Source of the DNA: Shewanella profunda
GTDB lineage: Bacteria > Pseudomonadota > Gammaproteobacteria > Enterobacterales > Shewanellaceae
DNA length: 64,000 nt
Assembly (NCBI RefSeq): GCF_023283765.1
Contig: NZ_JAKILG010000006.1
Coordinates: 90,856 to 154,855, forward strand
Reading direction: 5' to 3'
The position numbers were made by a program, and so were the translations under genes. The notes beneath the pieces are model-generated. The model did no database searches. It was not told where the DNA came from and saw only the letters and a list, made by a program, of their open reading frames with translations. Positions 62,542 to 64,000 of the stretch are shown in pieces (the first letter of the stretch is position 1; each line of letters begins with the position of its first letter).

Positions 62542-63891
62542 GTGTTTACATCGGAATTAGATTTGAGAGAACTGTTGTCATTTAAACCTCGCGGAGGGGC
62601 GATGAGTTTTTTAGGGCAACGAATATATTTAACTGATCTTTTTTCCCACGGTTTACAGCGGATGGAACTTTGCCGGACATTGGGAGTTGATGTTACAAAG
62701 TCTATCATTATACGTTCAGGTTTTGCTAAAGGCTGGTTGATTGCTGAACGGCTAAAACGGCAGATGCCGGATGCTTGGGCCGAAGCTCGCAATGGTAAAT
62801 TAGGGCCATTACTCTGTTCAATGTATGGTTTTGGCGAGGTGCTTAGTAGTAAACGCCGTGACGGTATCAAAGAAAAACCTTTGGTTGAAACCTATTTTAT
62901 TGGGCTGTATGAAGCTGAACAACATCTACGATTGAGCGGGATTTCTGACGAAGTTGTATGTTGGGAGCAGATCGGGTTTGCCAGTGGCTATGTTTCTAAT
63001 GTTGAAGGCCGTACAGTTTATTTTATTGAAGATGAATGTAAGGCTAGGGGGGATGATTATTGCCATCTTCGCGGTAATTATCTAGAAGAGTGGGGAGATG
63101 AAATTACGCCATTTTTGCCATTTTACGGCAATATCAGTAATGAATCAGTCGAGTGCCAGCTCTACGATGCTCTTAAGTGGGATGAGTCATTACCTAAGTC
63201 GATGCAAGACAGAATTAACTACACCCTAAAGTTAGGTAACCCTGAGGAGGGTTATCCAGTTTCTAGTAGTTATGCAATGCAGGCTCTTTTAGATATGGCG
63301 GCCAATGTGGCCAAAGTTCCTACTTCGGTGCTAGTGACGGGTGAAAGTGGTGTCGGTAAAGAGAAGCTTGTTAAATTTATCCATGACAATTCTCCCCGTA
63401 AAAATAAACCTTTTATTGCAATTAACTGCGGTGCATTGGCTGAAAACTTATTAGAAAACGAATTATTCGGCCATGCTAAAGGCGCTTATACTGGCGCAGA
63501 TAGCACCCATATAGGGTTAATCGAGAGTGCTAACGGCGGTACCTTGTTTCTGGATGAAGTTGGAGAATTATCCCCTCAAATGCAGGTAAAACTCTTACGT
63601 GTCCTGCAGGAAAAAGAACTGCGTAAAATTGGGGATAATAAAACGATTAAAGTAGATATTCGAGTGTTATCTGCAACCAATAAGAATCTGGAGCATGCCG
63701 TTGAATTAGGTGAGTTTCGTCAGGATCTATATTATCGATTGAAAGTAATTGAGTTGGTGATTCCTCCGCTCAGAGAGCGTCGGGAGGATATTTTACCGTT
63801 ATGTCGTTATTTTTTGAACTGCTTTAATCAGTCACATGGTAAAGAATATACAGGTTTTAGCCATAAGACTGCTGATCTACTTCTTAGTTAA
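62542..63891 (+). pseudogene. XylR/DmpR-like sigma-54 activator, truncated by an apparent insertion
   Basis: 449 codons are present. An N-terminal XylR_N aromatic-sensing domain (about 1-105) is followed by a V4R domain (about 120-190; ARGDDYCHLRGNYLEEW), a linker and an AAA+ domain with Walker A GESGVGKE (from residue 267), GAYTGA (from 314; a known GAFTGA variant), LFLDEVGEL and RQDLYYRLKV. The frame stops right after KTADLLLS, where relatives continue into the end of the AAA+ domain and a C-terminal helix-turn-helix. Sequence beyond about 63889 looks like an IS end, so the DNA-binding domain is lost. GTG at 62542 was chosen because GGGGAG is five bases upstream; the GTG at 62536 overlaps that site. 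Confidence 0.85.
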
Positions 63892-64000
63892 CCTGAGATC
63901 GGTTTAACAAGCCATAACTGCAATAGCATTAAACTCTGCGTTAGTGATGTTCAGTTGTGGCTTATTGTCTTTCAATTGATAGGCGATAAGTCCCGCAATC
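63889..64000 (-). mobile_element. end of an insertion sequence, continuing past the window
   Basis: The activator frame breaks off near 63889 and the remaining bases carry a minus-strand frame that looks like a transposase C-terminus. The exact boundary, terminal inverted repeat and target duplication cannot be set without the other end. Confidence 0.6.
63904..64000 (-). CDS. C-terminal fragment of a probable transposase (partial)
   Basis: The minus strand is open from the window edge to a TAA at 63906-63904, encoding about 31 residues (IAGLIAYQLKDNKPQ ... AIAVMAC). The length to the putative element end (about 12-15 bases) is typical for a transposase gene in an IS. Family not determined. 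Confidence 0.5.
   Translation of the reverse strand, partial: IAGLIAYQLKDNKPQLNITNAEFNAIAVMAC

Overview
The window looks like the chromosome of a Shewanella-type gammaproteobacterium. Supporting signs are the E. coli-like block rsgA/psd/mscM - orn - tRNA-Gly - nnrD-tsaE-amiB-mutL-miaA-hfq-hflXKC followed by petABC-sspAB, a Tat-exported fumarate-reductase-like flavoprotein paired with a separate tetraheme cytochrome c, a hybrid sensor kinase, an Aer-like chemoreceptor, and sites resembling Pho, Fur and FadR boxes. No species can be fixed from the sequence alone. Layout: (1) 1-7417 holds a Nit-type amidase, the metalloprotease tldD and a tripartite efflux operon (TolC-like, HlyD-like, two ABC-2 permeases, no ATPase gene). 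(2) 7618-11451 is one very large minus-strand gene fusing a GH1-like glycosidase domain, a glycosyltransferase and a UDP-galactopyranose-mutase-like FAD domain. It is followed by about 550 bases without a gene and a 282-base structured repeat. (3) 12282-16631 has a diguanylate cyclase with a CheY-CheC regulator, a crotonase-family gene behind a FadR-like site, and a DUF3530 protein. (4) 16800-34605 has rapA, a phoH-family gene with a textbook Pho box, a hybrid histidine kinase, a metzincin-type secreted protease, a Ser/Thr kinase, tpm, bfd with a Fur-like box, an Aer-like receptor and small proteins. (5) 34620-57894 is the conserved core block: mscM-like, DMT transporter, psd and rsgA on the minus strand; orn and a tandem tRNA-Gly(GCC) array on the plus strand; then nnrD through hflC, the cytochrome bc1 genes and sspAB. 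(6) 57895-64000 is an AT-rich accessory stretch. It holds a sigma-54 promoter, a respiratory flavoprotein, a DcaP-like porin, a tetraheme cytochrome and a XylR/DmpR-like sigma-54 activator that is cut off by what looks like the end of an insertion sequence. The two most system-like items are these. First, 58912-63891 reads as a self-contained, aromatic-sensing, sigma-54-driven periplasmic reductase module: the porin would admit substrate, the tetraheme cytochrome would deliver electrons, the flavoprotein would reduce an alkene-type acid, and the XylR-like protein would sense it. Its regulator appears inactivated in this strain. Second, the tRNA-Gly array (41566-42530) alternates four intact tRNAs with five tRNA-like copies in a 332-base tandem unit; three of these copies share the same insertions, and one shows a compensatory acceptor-stem change. 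The GH-GT-FAD triple fusion and the TIR-bounded repeat that supplies the stop codon of the diguanylate cyclase also deserve attention. All assignments come from reading the sequence and translations; no database search was run.
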